The notes under the pieces: generated by a model | The model's input: the letters and a program-made list of their open reading frames with translations, nothing else | The model's database searches: none | Told to the model about the DNA's origin: nothing | Assembly: GCA_023399275.1 (NCBI GenBank) | Contig: JAEWQH010000096.1 | Location: forward strand, 1-64,000 | Reading direction: 5' to 3' | DNA: 64,000 bases | Origin: Bacillota bacterium | GTDB lineage: Bacteria; Bacillota; Clostridia; Christensenellales; CAG-138 | Part shown: positions 18,689-28,246 of the stretch, piece by piece | Numbering within the stretch: position 1 is the stretch's first letter | Layout: each line of letters starts with the position of its first letter | Made by a program: the position numbers and the translations under genes

Positions 18689-19597
18689 TCAACCGCGCAG
18701 CTTCTGCATCGCATAGGTGGCGGCTGCGCGCACGCCATCCCTTTTATCCGTCAGCCAAGGCTCGATCAACGGCAGCAAATCCGCCCTGCCCCGGTTCGCC
18801 GCAACGACGCAGGCATGCTGGATCACGCGGCCCTGCTTATTGAGGTTTTTCCCGACGATCTCCAACGCGGGCTTTACGTTCCCGCGCAGCAACTCCTCCA
18901 GCCGAAACGCCTCCGGCATCTCGCGCAGGGATTCGATCCCGGCGTTGTATGGACAGGCCTTTTGGCAAAGCTCGCAGCCGAGGATGTATCGCATCGCTTC
19001 CATGACCCAGGGCTCCATGACATATCCCTCCATATAGGAGCGTGCGCAGCGGGCAAAGTGAAATCCTTCCCGGTCGATCGCTCCGCTCGGGCAGATGCGC
19101 TCGCAGGCATGGCATGCCGCGCAGTGCACGGCGGTCGGTTTGCGTACGGGCGTATATGCCGGCTCCGGCAGGCGGGCCAGCAGCGTCTGCACGGAGTAGC
19201 GCGTTCCGTATCCCGGCAGGTAGGTCAGCCCGTTTTTCAGCACGACGCCGGTTCCGCCCCGCGTAAGCAGCTCGCGCACGGGCAGTTCAACGCGCTCTGT
19301 ACGCATCCCCTCCGCTTCCATTTGCCGCATCAATCTGCCGGAGGCGTGGTACGCAGCGTTGCTCGACGGGTAGTAGCCGGAGAGTGCAATCTCTTCGGCG
19401 TATGGCTGGTACGGGCTGATCAGCGCAAGGATTGCGTTTGCCCATGGCGCTTCACTCGCCGCATCGATCGTGAGCTTGCGTGCTGCGGGATGCAGGTCGC
19501 CTTCGTGGAGGCGGCGTTCATAGAGGGCAAACGGCTCTGTCGGATACACAAAGCAATCGGCAAAACCAAACGCTGCCGCGCGTGCGCGAATATCCAT
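18689..19597 (-). CDS. QueG-like 4Fe-4S double-cluster protein (epoxyqueuosine reductase family)
   Basis: A 302-residue protein resembling epoxyqueuosine reductase, the last enzyme of queuosine synthesis in tRNA. Two ferredoxin-type cluster motifs are clear: CAACHACERICPSGAI (Cys 159, 162, 165, 169) and CELCQKACPYN (Cys 208, 211, 215), plus Cys 184. A HEAT-like C-terminal repeat follows, as in QueG. The N-terminal cobalamin-binding region is less well conserved than in standard QueG (LTRGGTGVVLKNGLTYLPGYG). At 302 residues it is at the short end for the family. No other queuosine gene is near. Epoxyqueuosine reductase is the best guess, but a related reductase of unknown substrate is possible. 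Confidence 0.7.
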   Translation of the reverse strand: MDIRARAAAFGFADCFVYPTEPFALYERRLHEGDLHPAARKLTIDAASEAPWANAILALISPYQPYAEEIALSGYYPSSNAAYHASGRLMRQMEAEGMRTERVELPVRELLTRGGTGVVLKNGLTYLPGYGTRYSVQTLLARLPEPAYTPVRKPTAVHCAACHACERICPSGAIDREGFHFARCARSYMEGYVMEPWVMEAMRYILGCELCQKACPYNAGIESLREMPEAFRLEELLRGNVKPALEIVGKNLNKQGRVIQHACVVAANRGRADLLPLIEPWLTDKRDGVRAAATYAMQKLRG

Positions 19598-19628
19598 ACT
19601 CGATCCAGCCTTTCAAGCGCTTTTCGTG

Positions 19629-19657
19629 ATAATATCATGTTTTTCGCGCCCCGTGAA
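19629..19657 (-). promoter_or_regulatory. Probable promoter of the queG-like gene
   Basis: Minus strand TTCACG (19652-19657) and TATTAT (19629-19634), spacer 17, about 30 bases upstream of the start codon. Confidence 0.5.
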
Positions 19658-19770
19658 GAGCACAGATCAAGCGATATATCGAGCCCGAAAATATAGAGAA
19701 AACGCAGACCGCACGGATGCATATTTGCACGCCGCGTGCCTGCGCTTATGCCGCTATACCGGCTTAGCTT

Positions 19771-20400
19771 CTATTTGGTGCCAAAGAGGCGGTCTCCCGC
19801 GTCGCCCAGTCCGGGCACGATATAACCGTGGTCATTGAGCTTCTCGTCGATATGCGCAACGTAGATATCCACATCCGGATGCGCGGCCTGCATGGCGGCG
19901 ATGCCTTCGGGCGCAGCGATCAAGCTCACAAAGCGGATGCTCGCAACGCTGTTCTCCTTGAGGATATGGATCGCTTCGATGCCGGAGTTCCCGGTCGCAA
20001 GCATCGGGTCTACGATGATCGTCTCGCGCTCGGCGATGTCCTGCGGAAGCTTGCAGTAGTAGCCCGTCGGCATCAGCGTGTCGGGGTTGCGATACAGGCC
20101 GATATGGCCGACCTTCGCGTTGGGGATCAGGCTCATGATGCCGTCTGCCATTCCCAGCCCGGCGCGGAGAATCGGAATCACCGCGATCTTCTCGTTTGCA
20201 AGCGTCTGGACGGTGGTTTTGCAGATCGGCGTTTCGATCTCGATCTCCTTGAGCTCCAGATCGCGCGTGACTTCGTAGGCCATGAGCATGGCCAGCTCAT
20301 ACACGAGTTCGCGAAACGCCTTGCAGCCTGTGTCCTTATCGCGCAGCAGCGAGAGCTTATGCTGCACGAGCGGGTGATCGATGGTGGTGACTTTTGACAT
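19771..20400 (-). CDS. upp: Uracil phosphoribosyltransferase
   Basis: A 209-residue enzyme, the standard length, making UMP from uracil and PRPP. The PRPP-binding loop is [15 protein letters not shown], the uracil-binding C-terminal segment [18 protein letters not shown], and the N-terminal [19 protein letters not shown] is typical. ATG 20400 has GGAGG 5 bases upstream. It is the last gene of the rho operon, 10 bases after rpiB. No clear intrinsic terminator follows it. Confidence 0.97.
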   Translation of the reverse strand: MSKVTTIDHPLVQHKLSLLRDKDTGCKAFRELVYELAMLMAYEVTRDLELKEIEIETPICKTTVQTLANEKIAVIPILRAGLGMADGIMSLIPNAKVGHIGLYRNPDTLMPTGYYCKLPQDIAERETIIVDPMLATGNSGIEAIHILKENSVASIRFVSLIAAPEGIAAMQAAHPDVDIYVAHIDEKLNDHGYIVPGLGDAGDRLFGTK

Positions 20401-20410
20401 GGGAGCCTCC

Positions 20411-20857
20411 TTAGTGCGTATTTTCGTAGGCGGATATCTTATCGATCCTGCGCTGATGCCGTTCGCCATGGGAAAACGGCTCGCCCAGCCAGATGTCGGC
20501 GATGCCCTTTGCGCGGACCACGGTGGTCACGTTTGCACCGAGCGCAAGCATGTTGGTGTCGTTGTGCTCGCGGGTCATCTTGGCGGAGTATTCGTCTGTC
20601 ACCAGCGCGCAGCGGATACCGTGTACTTTATTGGCGGCAATGCTTACGCCGATGCCGGTGGTGCAGATGACGATGCCGCGCGCAAACTCGCCGCGCGCAA
20701 CCCCCTCCGCAACCGGAAAGACATAATCCGGGTAGTCAATGCTGTTTTTATCGTAGGAGCCGAAGTCTTTCACCTCGTGCCCCTCTTCGCGCAGGTATGC
20801 GACGAGCGCCTCCTTCAGGTCAAAGCCGCCGTGGTCGCAGCCGATTGCCAGTTTCAT
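20411..20857 (-). CDS. rpiB: Ribose-5-phosphate isomerase B
   Basis: A 148-residue isomerase interconverting ribose- and ribulose-5-phosphate. [14 protein letters not shown] at the N-terminus, [21 protein letters not shown] (catalytic Cys region) and [14 protein letters not shown] (conserved) identify RpiB/LacAB; the lone copy near upp points to RpiB. ATG 20857 with GGAGG 8 bases upstream is preferred to the longer frame from 20899. Confidence 0.94.
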   Translation of the reverse strand: MKLAIGCDHGGFDLKEALVAYLREEGHEVKDFGSYDKNSIDYPDYVFPVAEGVARGEFARGIVICTTGIGVSIAANKVHGIRCALVTDEYSAKMTREHNDTNMLALGANVTTVVRAKGIADIWLGEPFSHGERHQRRIDKISAYENTH

Positions 20858-20895
20858 ATTCTCTTCCTCCCTTTTCTTCTGCCTGAACTGTTGGA

Positions 20896-21999
20896 TCAAC
20901 TAAAACGGTCATCGCTTCCCTCGTCGAGGGATGCGTCGATCACGTGAAATCCCGCGGCGCGCAGCAGGCGGTTCATGTAGGCCAACCCTTCCTCCTCCGG
21001 CGGGATGCCTTCCGCGAGGATCAAATCCGCGCGCCGGTCCATCTCCCGCAGAGCGGAAAAGAGGCTTGCGCAAAGCGTCTCCGGTTCGCTGCGGTCGCCC
21101 AGCACCATGTGCCGCAGTCCTTTGTAGAAATGCCGCGTTTGCTCCGTGGCGGCGATCTCGACGCGTTTCCCCTCCGTCTCGGCCTCGCGGTAGAGCGCGT
21201 TGATGCGTCTTGCCGCCTGTTCGGGCGTGCCGCGTACGACGACAACCTCCGCCGACGGCGCATAGTGCTGATATTTCATGCCCGGCGACGCAGCCGTCTC
21301 TCCCTCCTTCATGGGATGGAGGATGCTCGTACTCACGTGCACTTCGCCGATGAGCGCCGAAAGCATCTCGCGCGTGATCGCGCCCGGGCGCAAGATCGTT
21401 GGTTCACCAACGAGTGAGAGCACCGTGGATTCGACGCCGTATTTGCAGGGGCCGCCATCCAGAATCAACGGGATGCGCCCGCCGAGATCGTCCAGCACAT
21501 GCTGCGCGGTGGTCGGGCTCGGCCTGCCGGAGCGATTTGCGCTCGGCGCCGCGATGGGAACCCCGGCCTTGGCGATCAGCGCACGCGCGGTCTTGTTCTG
21601 CGGCATGCGCACGGCTACAGTATCCAGCCCCGCGGTGACTTCCGACGGCACGATGTCGCTCTTTGGCGCAACCAGCGTCAGAGGCCCCGGCCAAAACGTG
21701 TCCATCAATATCTGCGCCTGCTTTGGCTTCCTGCTCCAAAGTTTCCACGCCTCGCTTTTCTTGGATACATGCTCGATCAACGGATTATCGGAGGGGCGCC
21801 CCTTCGCCACAAATATCTTGGCGACCGCTGTGCCGTCGAGTCCGTTTGCGCCGAGGCCATAGACCGTTTCGGTCGGGAATGCGACGAGTTCACCTTGCGA
21901 AATCAGCTTTGCTGCCCAGGTCGTTCCCGCTTCCTCCTGCCGCGCCGTATTGATCACCTGTGTGTCGAAGACGGGCGCGGACTCTGCCTCGCGCTTCAT
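20896..21999 (-). CDS. sua5: Threonylcarbamoyl-AMP synthase (Sua5/YwlC type)
   Basis: A 367-residue two-domain Sua5 protein. The N-terminal YrdC/TsaC domain shows [35 protein letters not shown] and the [11 protein letters not shown] motif; the C-terminal Sua5 domain (after about residue 240, [18 protein letters not shown]) distinguishes it from single-domain TsaC. It makes threonylcarbamoyl-AMP for the t6A modification of tRNAs reading ANN codons. The start overlaps the prfA stop by 4 bases. Confidence 0.95.
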   Translation of the reverse strand: MKREAESAPVFDTQVINTARQEEAGTTWAAKLISQGELVAFPTETVYGLGANGLDGTAVAKIFVAKGRPSDNPLIEHVSKKSEAWKLWSRKPKQAQILMDTFWPGPLTLVAPKSDIVPSEVTAGLDTVAVRMPQNKTARALIAKAGVPIAAPSANRSGRPSPTTAQHVLDDLGGRIPLILDGGPCKYGVESTVLSLVGEPTILRPGAITREMLSALIGEVHVSTSILHPMKEGETAASPGMKYQHYAPSAEVVVVRGTPEQAARRINALYREAETEGKRVEIAATEQTRHFYKGLRHMVLGDRSEPETLCASLFSALREMDRRADLILAEGIPPEEEGLAYMNRLLRAAGFHVIDASLDEGSDDRFS

Positions 22000-23075
22000 A
22001 CGCCGCCCGGCTCTCCGGCGAGCAGCTCGCTGCGTTCGGCCACGGTCAGCGCGTCGATCATCTCTTCCATATCCCCGTCCAAAAACGCTTCCAATTTGTA
22101 CAGCGTCAGCCCGATGCGGTGGTCGGTCACACGCCCTTGCGGAAAGTTATAGGTGCGGATGCGCTCGCTGCGGTCGCCGGAGCCGATCTGGCTCTTGCGT
22201 GCGCCCGCGCGTTCCGATTTCTGCTGGTTGTGGTAGTAGTCGTACAGCCGGCTTTTGAGCACGCGCATGGCCTGCTCCTTGTTCTTCAGCTGTGATTTTT
22301 CATCCTGGCAGGAGACGACCATGCCCGTAGGCAGATGCGTAATGCGAATTGCGCTCTCGGTTTTATTGACGTGCTGCCCGCCAGCGCCGCTGGAGCGATA
22401 GGTATCGATGCGAAGATCGTTCTCTTTGATATCGACCTGCACGTCGTCCACCTCCGGGAGCACGGCCACCGTCGCCGCGCTGGTGTGGATACGCCCCTGC
22501 GACTCCGTCTCGGGTACGCGCTGGACGCGGTGCACGCCGCTTTCATATTTCAGGCGGCTGAACGCGCCGCGCTTTCCGCCGATGGAGAGCACGACTTCTT
22601 TTACGCCGCCCATGTCGGTGAGGCTGCTGGAGAGATACTCCGTCTTGTAGCCCTGCCGCTCGGCATACCGAAGGTACATCCTGAGCAGATCGGCGCCAAA
22701 GAGCGAGGCTTCGTCCCCGCCTGTTCCGGCACGGATCTCGAGGATGACATCCCGTTCGTCGTTCGGGTCTTTGGGCAGCAGCAGGATATGCAACTGCTCG
22801 CCCAGCGACGAAAGCTTTTTCTCGAGCTCCTCCATCTCCGCGTGAACAAGCTCCTTCATCTCGCCGTCCAGGTGTTCGCCGAGCATGCTCTTGCAGTTTT
22901 CCAGCGCCTGCTTTACAGACGCGTATTCGTCAAATGCCAGCACGATTTCCTCGAGCGACGCCCGCTCCTTGACCATGTCGCGCCAGGCTTCGCGATCCGC
23001 CAGCGCATCCGGTTCCGCCAGCTTCTCCGAAAGAAAGTTGAAGCGTTGTTTGATTCCCTGCAGTTTGTCGATCAT
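21996..23075 (-). CDS. prfA: Peptide chain release factor 1
   Basis: A 359-residue class I release factor reading UAA and UAG. The GGQ peptidyl-tRNA hydrolysis motif is at residues 232-234 ([18 protein letters not shown]). The PxT codon-recognition tripeptide is PET at 188-190 ([15 protein letters not shown]), which fits RF1 rather than the SPF motif of RF2. ATG 23075 has GGAGG 5 bases upstream. Its modifying enzyme PrmC is encoded immediately upstream. Confidence 0.97.
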   Translation of the reverse strand: MIDKLQGIKQRFNFLSEKLAEPDALADREAWRDMVKERASLEEIVLAFDEYASVKQALENCKSMLGEHLDGEMKELVHAEMEELEKKLSSLGEQLHILLLPKDPNDERDVILEIRAGTGGDEASLFGADLLRMYLRYAERQGYKTEYLSSSLTDMGGVKEVVLSIGGKRGAFSRLKYESGVHRVQRVPETESQGRIHTSAATVAVLPEVDDVQVDIKENDLRIDTYRSSGAGGQHVNKTESAIRITHLPTGMVVSCQDEKSQLKNKEQAMRVLKSRLYDYYHNQQKSERAGARKSQIGSGDRSERIRTYNFPQGRVTDHRIGLTLYKLEAFLDGDMEEMIDALTVAERSELLAGEPGGV

Positions 23076-23167
23076 CGTTCCTCCGAATGACGGGCCCGTC
23101 TGTTCGCTCCGGCCCGCGCCGCACGCGCAGAATCCGATGCGGCCGCGTGCAGGCAAAAGATCATATG

Positions 23168-24001
23168 TTATTCAGATGGGCCCTCTTCCACAACGAGCAC
23201 GCGCGGATTGCCGGAATAGTCGCGCAGCACGCTCGTGCTTGCATCAAACAAAGCGGCTGCGGCCTCGGCCTGCGTATTGCCGATCTCGAGCAAAAGCGCC
23301 CCGCCCGGACGCAGGTGCGCCGGATAGTCCCAAGCGATTTTGCGGTAAAAATCCAGCCCGTCTCCGCCGCCATAGAGCGCGATCCTTGGCTCAAACGCAA
23401 GCTCAGGCTGCAGCGCCTGCATATCCGCCAGCGAAAGATACGGCGGATTGCAGACGATCAGGTCATATTTCTCGTCGATCTGCCGAAACAGATCGCTCTC
23501 AATCCAGGCGAGGCGAACCTCGTTTCGCTCCGCGTTTTCGCCGGCCAGCGCGAGTGCGTCCGCGCTGATATCCGAGGCGGTTACGTCTATTCCGGTCTGC
23601 TTTGCAATGCAGATGCCGACGCAGCCGCTGCCCGTGCAGAGATCCAGACAGGTTTGATATCCCCGCCGACGGATCCGCTCGATCGCGGCTTGAACCAGCA
23701 GTTCCGTATCCTGCCGCGGGATGAGAGCGCGCGCATCTGCATAAAACGGCAGACCGAAAAACTCCCATTCACCCAGGATATACTGCAGCGGTTCGCGCTT
23801 AACGCGGCGGGAAAGCATATCGCCCAAGTCGGCAAGCTGCTCCGGCGAAAGCGCCATGTCCGCGTGGATCGCCAGCACAGCGGGCTCTACACCGGCGACA
23901 GCCGAAACCAGGATCTTCGCCTGCTGGAGGGCTTCCTCCTGCGCCACAGGCTCGATCATGATCTTCGCTTCACGAACGGCTTCCGAAACGCGAATGCTCA
24001 A
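23168..24001 (-). CDS. prmC: Release factor glutamine methyltransferase
   Basis: A 277-residue SAM-dependent enzyme that methylates the Gln of the GGQ motif in RF1 and RF2. The catalytic NPPY motif is at residues 185-188, SAM motif [15 protein letters not shown] near 119, and the N-terminal helical domain includes [13 protein letters not shown]. It lies between the DUF1385 gene and prfA, the usual order. Confidence 0.95.
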   Translation of the reverse strand: MSIRVSEAVREAKIMIEPVAQEEALQQAKILVSAVAGVEPAVLAIHADMALSPEQLADLGDMLSRRVKREPLQYILGEWEFFGLPFYADARALIPRQDTELLVQAAIERIRRRGYQTCLDLCTGSGCVGICIAKQTGIDVTASDISADALALAGENAERNEVRLAWIESDLFRQIDEKYDLIVCNPPYLSLADMQALQPELAFEPRIALYGGGDGLDFYRKIAWDYPAHLRPGGALLLEIGNTQAEAAAALFDASTSVLRDYSGNPRVLVVEEGPSE

Positions 24002-24033
24002 ATTGCAACCTGCTCCTTTTCCTGTTGTGCCTG

Positions 24034-24972
24034 CTACGCCGCTTGCGCCTGCTCCGGCAGTACGCCGTCGTAAATGGCAAGGTTAAATGCCGCGATTGCG
24101 ACCTCGATCATGGCAGGCTCCGGTTCGCGCGTGGTCAGATACTGCAGCCCCAACCCAGGCGCGCGAATGATACGCGCCCAGAGCGCATCCGAAGCTGCCG
24201 CAAGCTTGAGCACCTCATAAGCAAGCCCGGCTACGAGCGGCAGAAAGACCAGCCGCGTCAGCACCCGCAAAAACAAGTTTTCGGCATACGGCAGCATGGC
24301 AAAAAACAGGATGGAGACCGCCATGACGAGAAAGAGATAGTTCGTTCCGCAGCGCGCGTGCAGCCGGGAGTATTGCATAGCGCTCTCTGGCGTGAGCGGC
24401 GCGTCGTGTTCATAGCAGGCGATGGTCTTATGCTCCGCTCCGTGATACATATAGACCCGACGGATATCCTTCATCAACGAGATGGCAGTGATGTAACCCA
24501 AGAAAATAAACAGCCGCACGAAGCCCTCCACAAGGCTCTTCCAGATGCGGGGCGAACCCTCCGGCCAATGGATCAGCTGCGTCACCAGCGATGGCAGCAG
24601 AACAAAGAGGCCGATGGCGAGCACAGCCGCGAGCGCGACGGCAACGACGATGGCGATATCCATCACGTCCTTGCCGGTCTTTTTCGCGATCCATTTTTCA
24701 AACGCACTCGGTTCCTCCTCAATCTCCTCGCCGTAAAGCTCCGCCGAGCGCGTCATCATCTTCATACCTGTTGCGAGCGAGTCGACAAACGCGACCACGC
24801 CGCGCACGACGGGCCACTTGAGGACCGGACTCTTGCCGGTTTCTTTTTTGGGTGTATATTCCGTCTCGATGCTGCCGTCCGCTTTTCGAACGGCGAGTGC
24901 GATCCCGCCGCTCATGGTGCGCATCATAACGCCCTCCATGACGGCCTGACCACCAACCGAGCATCGTTTCAT
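24034..24972 (-). CDS. DUF1385 membrane protein
   Basis: A 312-residue membrane protein of the DUF1385 family (YqhQ-like), function unknown. The N-terminus CSVGGQAVMEGVMMRT is the family hallmark; MYHGAEHKTIACYEH and the YSRLHARCGTNYL segment follow. Three to five membrane segments are predicted (IAIVVAVALAAVLAIGLFVLL, LFIFLGYITAISL, FLVMAVSILFFAML, LVFLPLVAGLAYEV). The family is almost always next to rpmE, prmC and prfA in Firmicutes, as here. ATG 24972 is chosen because similarity starts there; the upstream extension is read through rpmE in another frame and is not real. Confidence 0.9.
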   Translation of the reverse strand: MKRCSVGGQAVMEGVMMRTMSGGIALAVRKADGSIETEYTPKKETGKSPVLKWPVVRGVVAFVDSLATGMKMMTRSAELYGEEIEEEPSAFEKWIAKKTGKDVMDIAIVVAVALAAVLAIGLFVLLPSLVTQLIHWPEGSPRIWKSLVEGFVRLFIFLGYITAISLMKDIRRVYMYHGAEHKTIACYEHDAPLTPESAMQYSRLHARCGTNYLFLVMAVSILFFAMLPYAENLFLRVLTRLVFLPLVAGLAYEVLKLAAASDALWARIIRAPGLGLQYLTTREPEPAMIEVAIAAFNLAIYDGVLPEQAQAA

Positions 24973-25076
24973 GATCTGTTTTCCCTTCTGTGTATTTCCG
25001 TGCGCCGCCGTGCAATCCGGCGGCCTGTTTCCTGCATGGTTCCGATTATTGTACCATACGCCGGATGCCCGGGCAA

Positions 25077-25107
25077 GAAAAAACCTCCCCTGTGATGGGA
25101 AGGTTTT
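25077..25107 (-). terminator. Intrinsic terminator after rpmE
   Basis: Minus strand AAAACCTTCCC and GGGGAGGTTTT arms with a 6-base loop followed by TTT. It lies between rpmE and the DUF1385 gene, so downstream expression needs partial readthrough or a separate promoter. Confidence 0.75.
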
Positions 25108-25115
25108 CACGCCTT

Positions 25116-25313
25116 TTACAGACCGTAACGCTTTTTGAAACGGTCGACACGTCCGCCGCTGTCCACAAGCTTTTGCTTGCCCGTGAAAAACGGATGGCAC
25201 TTGCTGCAGATTTCGACAGTCAGCTCCTCTTTCGTGGAACCGGCCTTGAAGGTTTCGCCGCAAGCACAGCGAACCGTGGCTTCGCCGTATTTCGGATGGA
25301 TGTCCTTCTTCAT
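25116..25313 (-). CDS. rpmE: 50S ribosomal protein L31, zinc-binding form
   Basis: A 65-residue ribosomal protein. [22 protein letters not shown] and [14 protein letters not shown] are typical; the Cys residues of CAC and CSKC mark the zinc-containing C+ paralogue. ATG is preceded by AGGAG with 7-8 bases spacing. Placed between rho and prmC, the usual Firmicute location. Confidence 0.97.
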   Translation of the reverse strand: MKKDIHPKYGEATVRCACGETFKAGSTKEELTVEICSKCHPFFTGKQKLVDSGGRVDRFKKRYGL

Positions 25314-25430
25314 GCTTGATCACTCCTTTAAAACACTACCAACAGATAGTATAGCGTCCAAACGCAAAAAAATCAATACTTTTCAGAAGATATTGCGCTC
25401 CATTTCGCGCATAGGCGCCAGAATTCTTTG

Positions 25431-27272
25431 CTATTTCCCAAAGCGGCTGGTAGACATGGTCGTATACCCGTCTTTTTCGTAGATGCCCACCCAATCCTTG
25501 AGACGCTGGAGAAACTCTTCGTTGTTGCCGGTCTTTTCGAGCATGCCGATGAGGTGCTCCGTCACGTCCGCCGGGTTGCCGCCGGCAAGTACGCGGCGGA
25601 TGGTGCGAACGCCCTCCAACTCCTCCGCAGAGAGCAGCAAGTCCTCCCTGCGCGTGCCGGATTTGTAGATATCTATGGCCGGGAAGATCCGCCGCTCGCT
25701 GAGCTTGCGATCGAGGTGAATCTCCATGTTGCCCGTACCCTTGAACTCTTCATAGACCATGTCGTCCATGCGGCTGCCTGTTTCGGTCAGCGCGGTTGCG
25801 ATAACGGTGAGACTGCCGCCGTTTTCGATCTTGCGCGCCGCGCCGAAAAAGCGCTTCGGCTTGTGCAGCGCGCCCGGATCCATACCGCCGGAGAGCGTGC
25901 GCCCCGTCGGCGGAATCGTGAGGTTATACGCGCGCGCAAGCCGCGTGAGACTGTCGAGCAGGATGACGACGTCCTTCCCCATCTCGACGAGGCGCATGGC
26001 GCGCTCCTGCACCATTTCCGCAACGCGCGTGTGGTGCTCCGGCAGCTCGTCAAATGTAGAATAGAGCACCTCGCCCTTGATGGAACGCTGCATATCGGTT
26101 ACCTCCTCGGGCCGCTCGTCGATGAGCAGCACGATGAGGTGCGAATCGGGATAGTTTTTCGAGATGCCGTTTGCGATGCTCTTGAGCAGCGTTGTCTTGC
26201 CCGCCTTTGGCTGGGAGACGATCATGGCGCGCTGGCCCTTGCCGATGGGTGCGATCAGATCGATCAACCGGATGGCGAGGCTGTTTGTGCCCGGCAGCTC
26301 CAGGGTATAGCGCTCAAAGGGGAACACCGGAACAAGTTCCTCAAAGGGTTTGCGCTCCACGATGCTCTCCGGCGACTCGCCGTTGACCGCCGTGATGTAG
26401 AGCAACGCCAGAAAACGCTCGCCTTCCTTTGAAGGACGCGTCTTTCCGGTGACCATGTCGCCCGTGCGCAAGCCGAAGCGGCGGATCTGCGCGATGGAGA
26501 CATATACGTCGTGCTGTCCGGAGAGATAGTTTTCGCTGCGCAGGAAGCCGTAGCCGTCCGGCAGCACTTCGAGCACGCCCTCCGCGTCGCCGCACTCGCC
26601 CGTCTGAAGAATCTCGGGTACGGCGGGATTGCTGGTTCCGTAGTCTTTGTTATAATACCCCTCGGGGTTACGGCCACGATAGTTGCGGTCGCCCTCAAAG
26701 CCCCCCTGCTCAGCGCCGAAGCCCTGCGAGGGATATCCCTGCTGAAAACCGGGCTGCTGATAGCCGCCCTGCTGCTGATACGTATTTTGCTGGTAGTTGT
26801 TGCCGCGCTGGTATCCGCTCTGCTGATAGCCGCCTTGCTGATACCCCCCCTGCTGATAGCCGCCCTGCTGCTGGAAATTTTGCTGGTAGCTGCCCTGCGA
26901 GGCGTATTGCCGTCTCTGGTAGCCGCCCTGCTGGCGGTTGTCGTAGTAGGGTTTATTCTGCTGGTAGGGACGCGGCGTATAGCCGGAGCGGCGATAGCCG
27001 CCATCTGCTTCCTGCGGCATGCCTGCGCCCGACATATCCGCATCCGTCAGTGGGATCGGGGCCGCTTCACTGACCGGCGGCGCGGCGGGTGCTTCGGCGG
27101 CGGCTTCGTCTTCCGCGCCGGCAGACGCAAAACTGGGAGGCACGACCCCCCCTCCCATGATGATCTCTATGAGCTCATTTTTTCGATATTTGGTTAAGGA
27201 TTTCACACCTTGCAGTTTTGCGATTTCACGCAAGTCTCCAAGGCCCTTGGCCTCTAGCTGTTCCTTGTTCAA
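25431..27272 (-). CDS. rho: Transcription termination factor Rho with long Q/G/Y-rich insert
   Basis: A 613-residue Rho, about 190 residues longer than E. coli Rho (419). Residues 1-40 form the Rho N-terminal helical domain; 41-220 are disordered, with acidic/Ala/Pro residues first and then a Gln, Gly, Tyr and Asn-rich tract (91-195) of repeated QQGGY units; 225-300 are the cold-shock-type RNA-binding domain ([15 protein letters not shown]); the ATPase follows with Walker [10 protein letters not shown] (353-361), Walker [17 protein letters not shown] and [20 protein letters not shown]. It starts at TTG 27272 with GGAG 7 bases upstream; no ATG is nearby. It has a near-perfect promoter and leads the rpmE-DUF1385-prmC-prfA-sua5-rpiB-upp run. 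Confidence 0.97.
   Translation of the reverse strand: MNKEQLEAKGLGDLREIAKLQGVKSLTKYRKNELIEIIMGGGVVPPSFASAGAEDEAAAEAPAAPPVSEAAPIPLTDADMSGAGMPQEADGGYRRSGYTPRPYQQNKPYYDNRQQGGYQRRQYASQGSYQQNFQQQGGYQQGGYQQGGYQQSGYQRGNNYQQNTYQQQGGYQQPGFQQGYPSQGFGAEQGGFEGDRNYRGRNPEGYYNKDYGTSNPAVPEILQTGECGDAEGVLEVLPDGYGFLRSENYLSGQHDVYVSIAQIRRFGLRTGDMVTGKTRPSKEGERFLALLYITAVNGESPESIVERKPFEELVPVFPFERYTLELPGTNSLAIRLIDLIAPIGKGQRAMIVSQPKAGKTTLLKSIANGISKNYPDSHLIVLLIDERPEEVTDMQRSIKGEVLYSTFDELPEHHTRVAEMVQERAMRLVEMGKDVVILLDSLTRLARAYNLTIPPTGRTLSGGMDPGALHKPKRFFGAARKIENGGSLTVIATALTETGSRMDDMVYEEFKGTGNMEIHLDRKLSERRIFPAIDIYKSGTRREDLLLSAEELEGVRTIRRVLAGGNPADVTEHLIGMLEKTGNNEEFLQRLKDWVGIYEKDGYTTMSTSRFGK
26740..26890 (-). repeat. Short degenerate coding repeats for QQGGY units in Rho
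   Basis: The segment consists of tandem imperfect copies of a 15-base unit (coding for Gln-Gln-Gly-Gly-Tyr or a variant). Such repeats can change copy number by slippage while keeping frame. Confidence 0.8.
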
Positions 27273-27355
27273 CTGTAAACTCCTCTCTACGGTAAGACCA
27301 TCTACCTGTTAACGAAATCAAGAAGCTGATTCGATATGACCTCTTGGATGAAGAA

Positions 27356-27384
27356 ATCATATCGTCGGGCCGGGTTTTTGTCAA
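27356..27384 (-). promoter_or_regulatory. Sigma-A promoter of the rho operon
   Basis: Minus strand TTGACA (27379-27384) and TATGAT (27356-27361) with a 17-base spacer. Predicted transcription start near 27349, giving a leader of about 75 bases. This is the strongest-looking promoter in the window. Confidence 0.85.
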
Positions 27385-27389
27385 TATGC

Positions 27390-27730
27390 GTCGATCATTT
27401 TTCACAAGAAAAGCCCTTTTCGCGGTGAATCAACGCATTTATGAAAGCGCTTCCTGTTAGTGCCATATTTCGGCTCTTTCTTTTGCTTTATCCAACCATT
27501 CGCATGCCGGCGTCACGCCCCGCTGCGCGCGACTAATGAGTCGCGCAGCATCGAATCACGCAGATCATACTCCTTTTGAATCAAATCCGTGTTCGAAACG
27601 TGTCAAATATCCGGCACTCGGGTTTCTCCGGCGCCGGTAAGGCCAGCTTTGCCATTCTCAGACGTTTGTCAAGCGGCGCGATGCCGTGTTTAACGGCGCA
27701 AGCCGAGAAAACGTTTTTTCGTGTAACCAA
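27390..27730. other. Non-coding stretch between rho and divIC, one hairpin, no gene seen
   Basis: About 340 bases upstream of both divergent transcription units. It contains a strong hairpin near 27522-27547 (CTGCG..CGACT and AGTCG..CGCAG arms, AATG loop) without a T run. No reading frame with a ribosome site and no known riboswitch motif were recognised. Confidence 0.5.
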
Positions 27731-27731
27731 T

Positions 27732-27760
27732 TTGAAAACCTATTGTGCCCCGACTTTTAT
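27732..27760 (+). promoter_or_regulatory. Possible promoter of divIC-ppx
   Basis: TTGAAA (27732-27737), spacer 17, TTTTAT (27755-27760), about 30 bases before the divIC start. The -10 is weak. Confidence 0.4.
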
Positions 27761-27790
27761 TTTATCATAAAACGTGCTAAGATACAGTCC

Positions 27791-28246
27791 ATGGCAAACA
27801 GACCGACAGAACGAATCGAGCGCATCAAAACCGGATTTCGCATCCGGCCTCGCTATATCATTCTCTTTTTTATTCTGACCATCTTCGTGCTCGGTGGCGT
27901 ATTTCTCTCGCAGCAGACCAAACTGACCACCATCGCCGATGAAAAAACAGAGCTGCAGACCCAGCTCGACAATCTCAAGATCGAGGAAGAGCGGTTGGAG
28001 CGTATGCTGGAGTACATGAGTACAACGGACTATATCATCCAATACGCGCGCGAAAAACTCGGTTACGTATTTGAGGACGACTGGAAGTTTTACGATGACT
28101 CGAACAATGTAAAGGTTACGCCCAAGCTCGCCGAAACGCCAACGCCATTGCCCGCGCTGACAACGCCAAAGTCTTCCCCCTCTCCAACGTCGACACCGCT
28201 GCCCACAACGCCGCCCGATGTCGCCATTGTGACCCTGGGGCCATGA
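27791..28246 (+). CDS. divIC: Septum formation initiator, DivIC/FtsB family
   Basis: A 151-residue bitopic division protein. A short basic N-terminus is followed by one membrane helix (about residues 22-40, YIILFFILTIFVLGGVFLS), a coiled coil of about 45 residues (TTIADEKTELQTQLDNLKIEEERLERMLEYM) and the family motif YIIQYAREKLGYVFEDDWKFYDD. The C-terminal 35 residues are a Pro/Thr/Ser-rich tail. Partner of FtsL and DivIB at the septum. ATG 27791 lacks a strong ribosome site but matches the family start. Its stop overlaps the ppx-like gene by 4 bases. Confidence 0.85.
   Translation: MANRPTERIERIKTGFRIRPRYIILFFILTIFVLGGVFLSQQTKLTTIADEKTELQTQLDNLKIEEERLERMLEYMSTTDYIIQYAREKLGYVFEDDWKFYDDSNNVKVTPKLAETPTPLPALTTPKSSPSPTSTPLPTTPPDVAIVTLGP

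Noticed and set aside
24973..25323. N-terminal extension of the DUF1385 frame through rpmE
   Set aside because: Similarity to the family begins at 24972, and the extension runs through rpmE and its terminator in another frame.
26740..26890. Repeat array that at first looks like a CRISPR or minisatellite
   Set aside because: The repeats are in frame, contiguous and code for the QQGGY units of Rho; there are no spacers.
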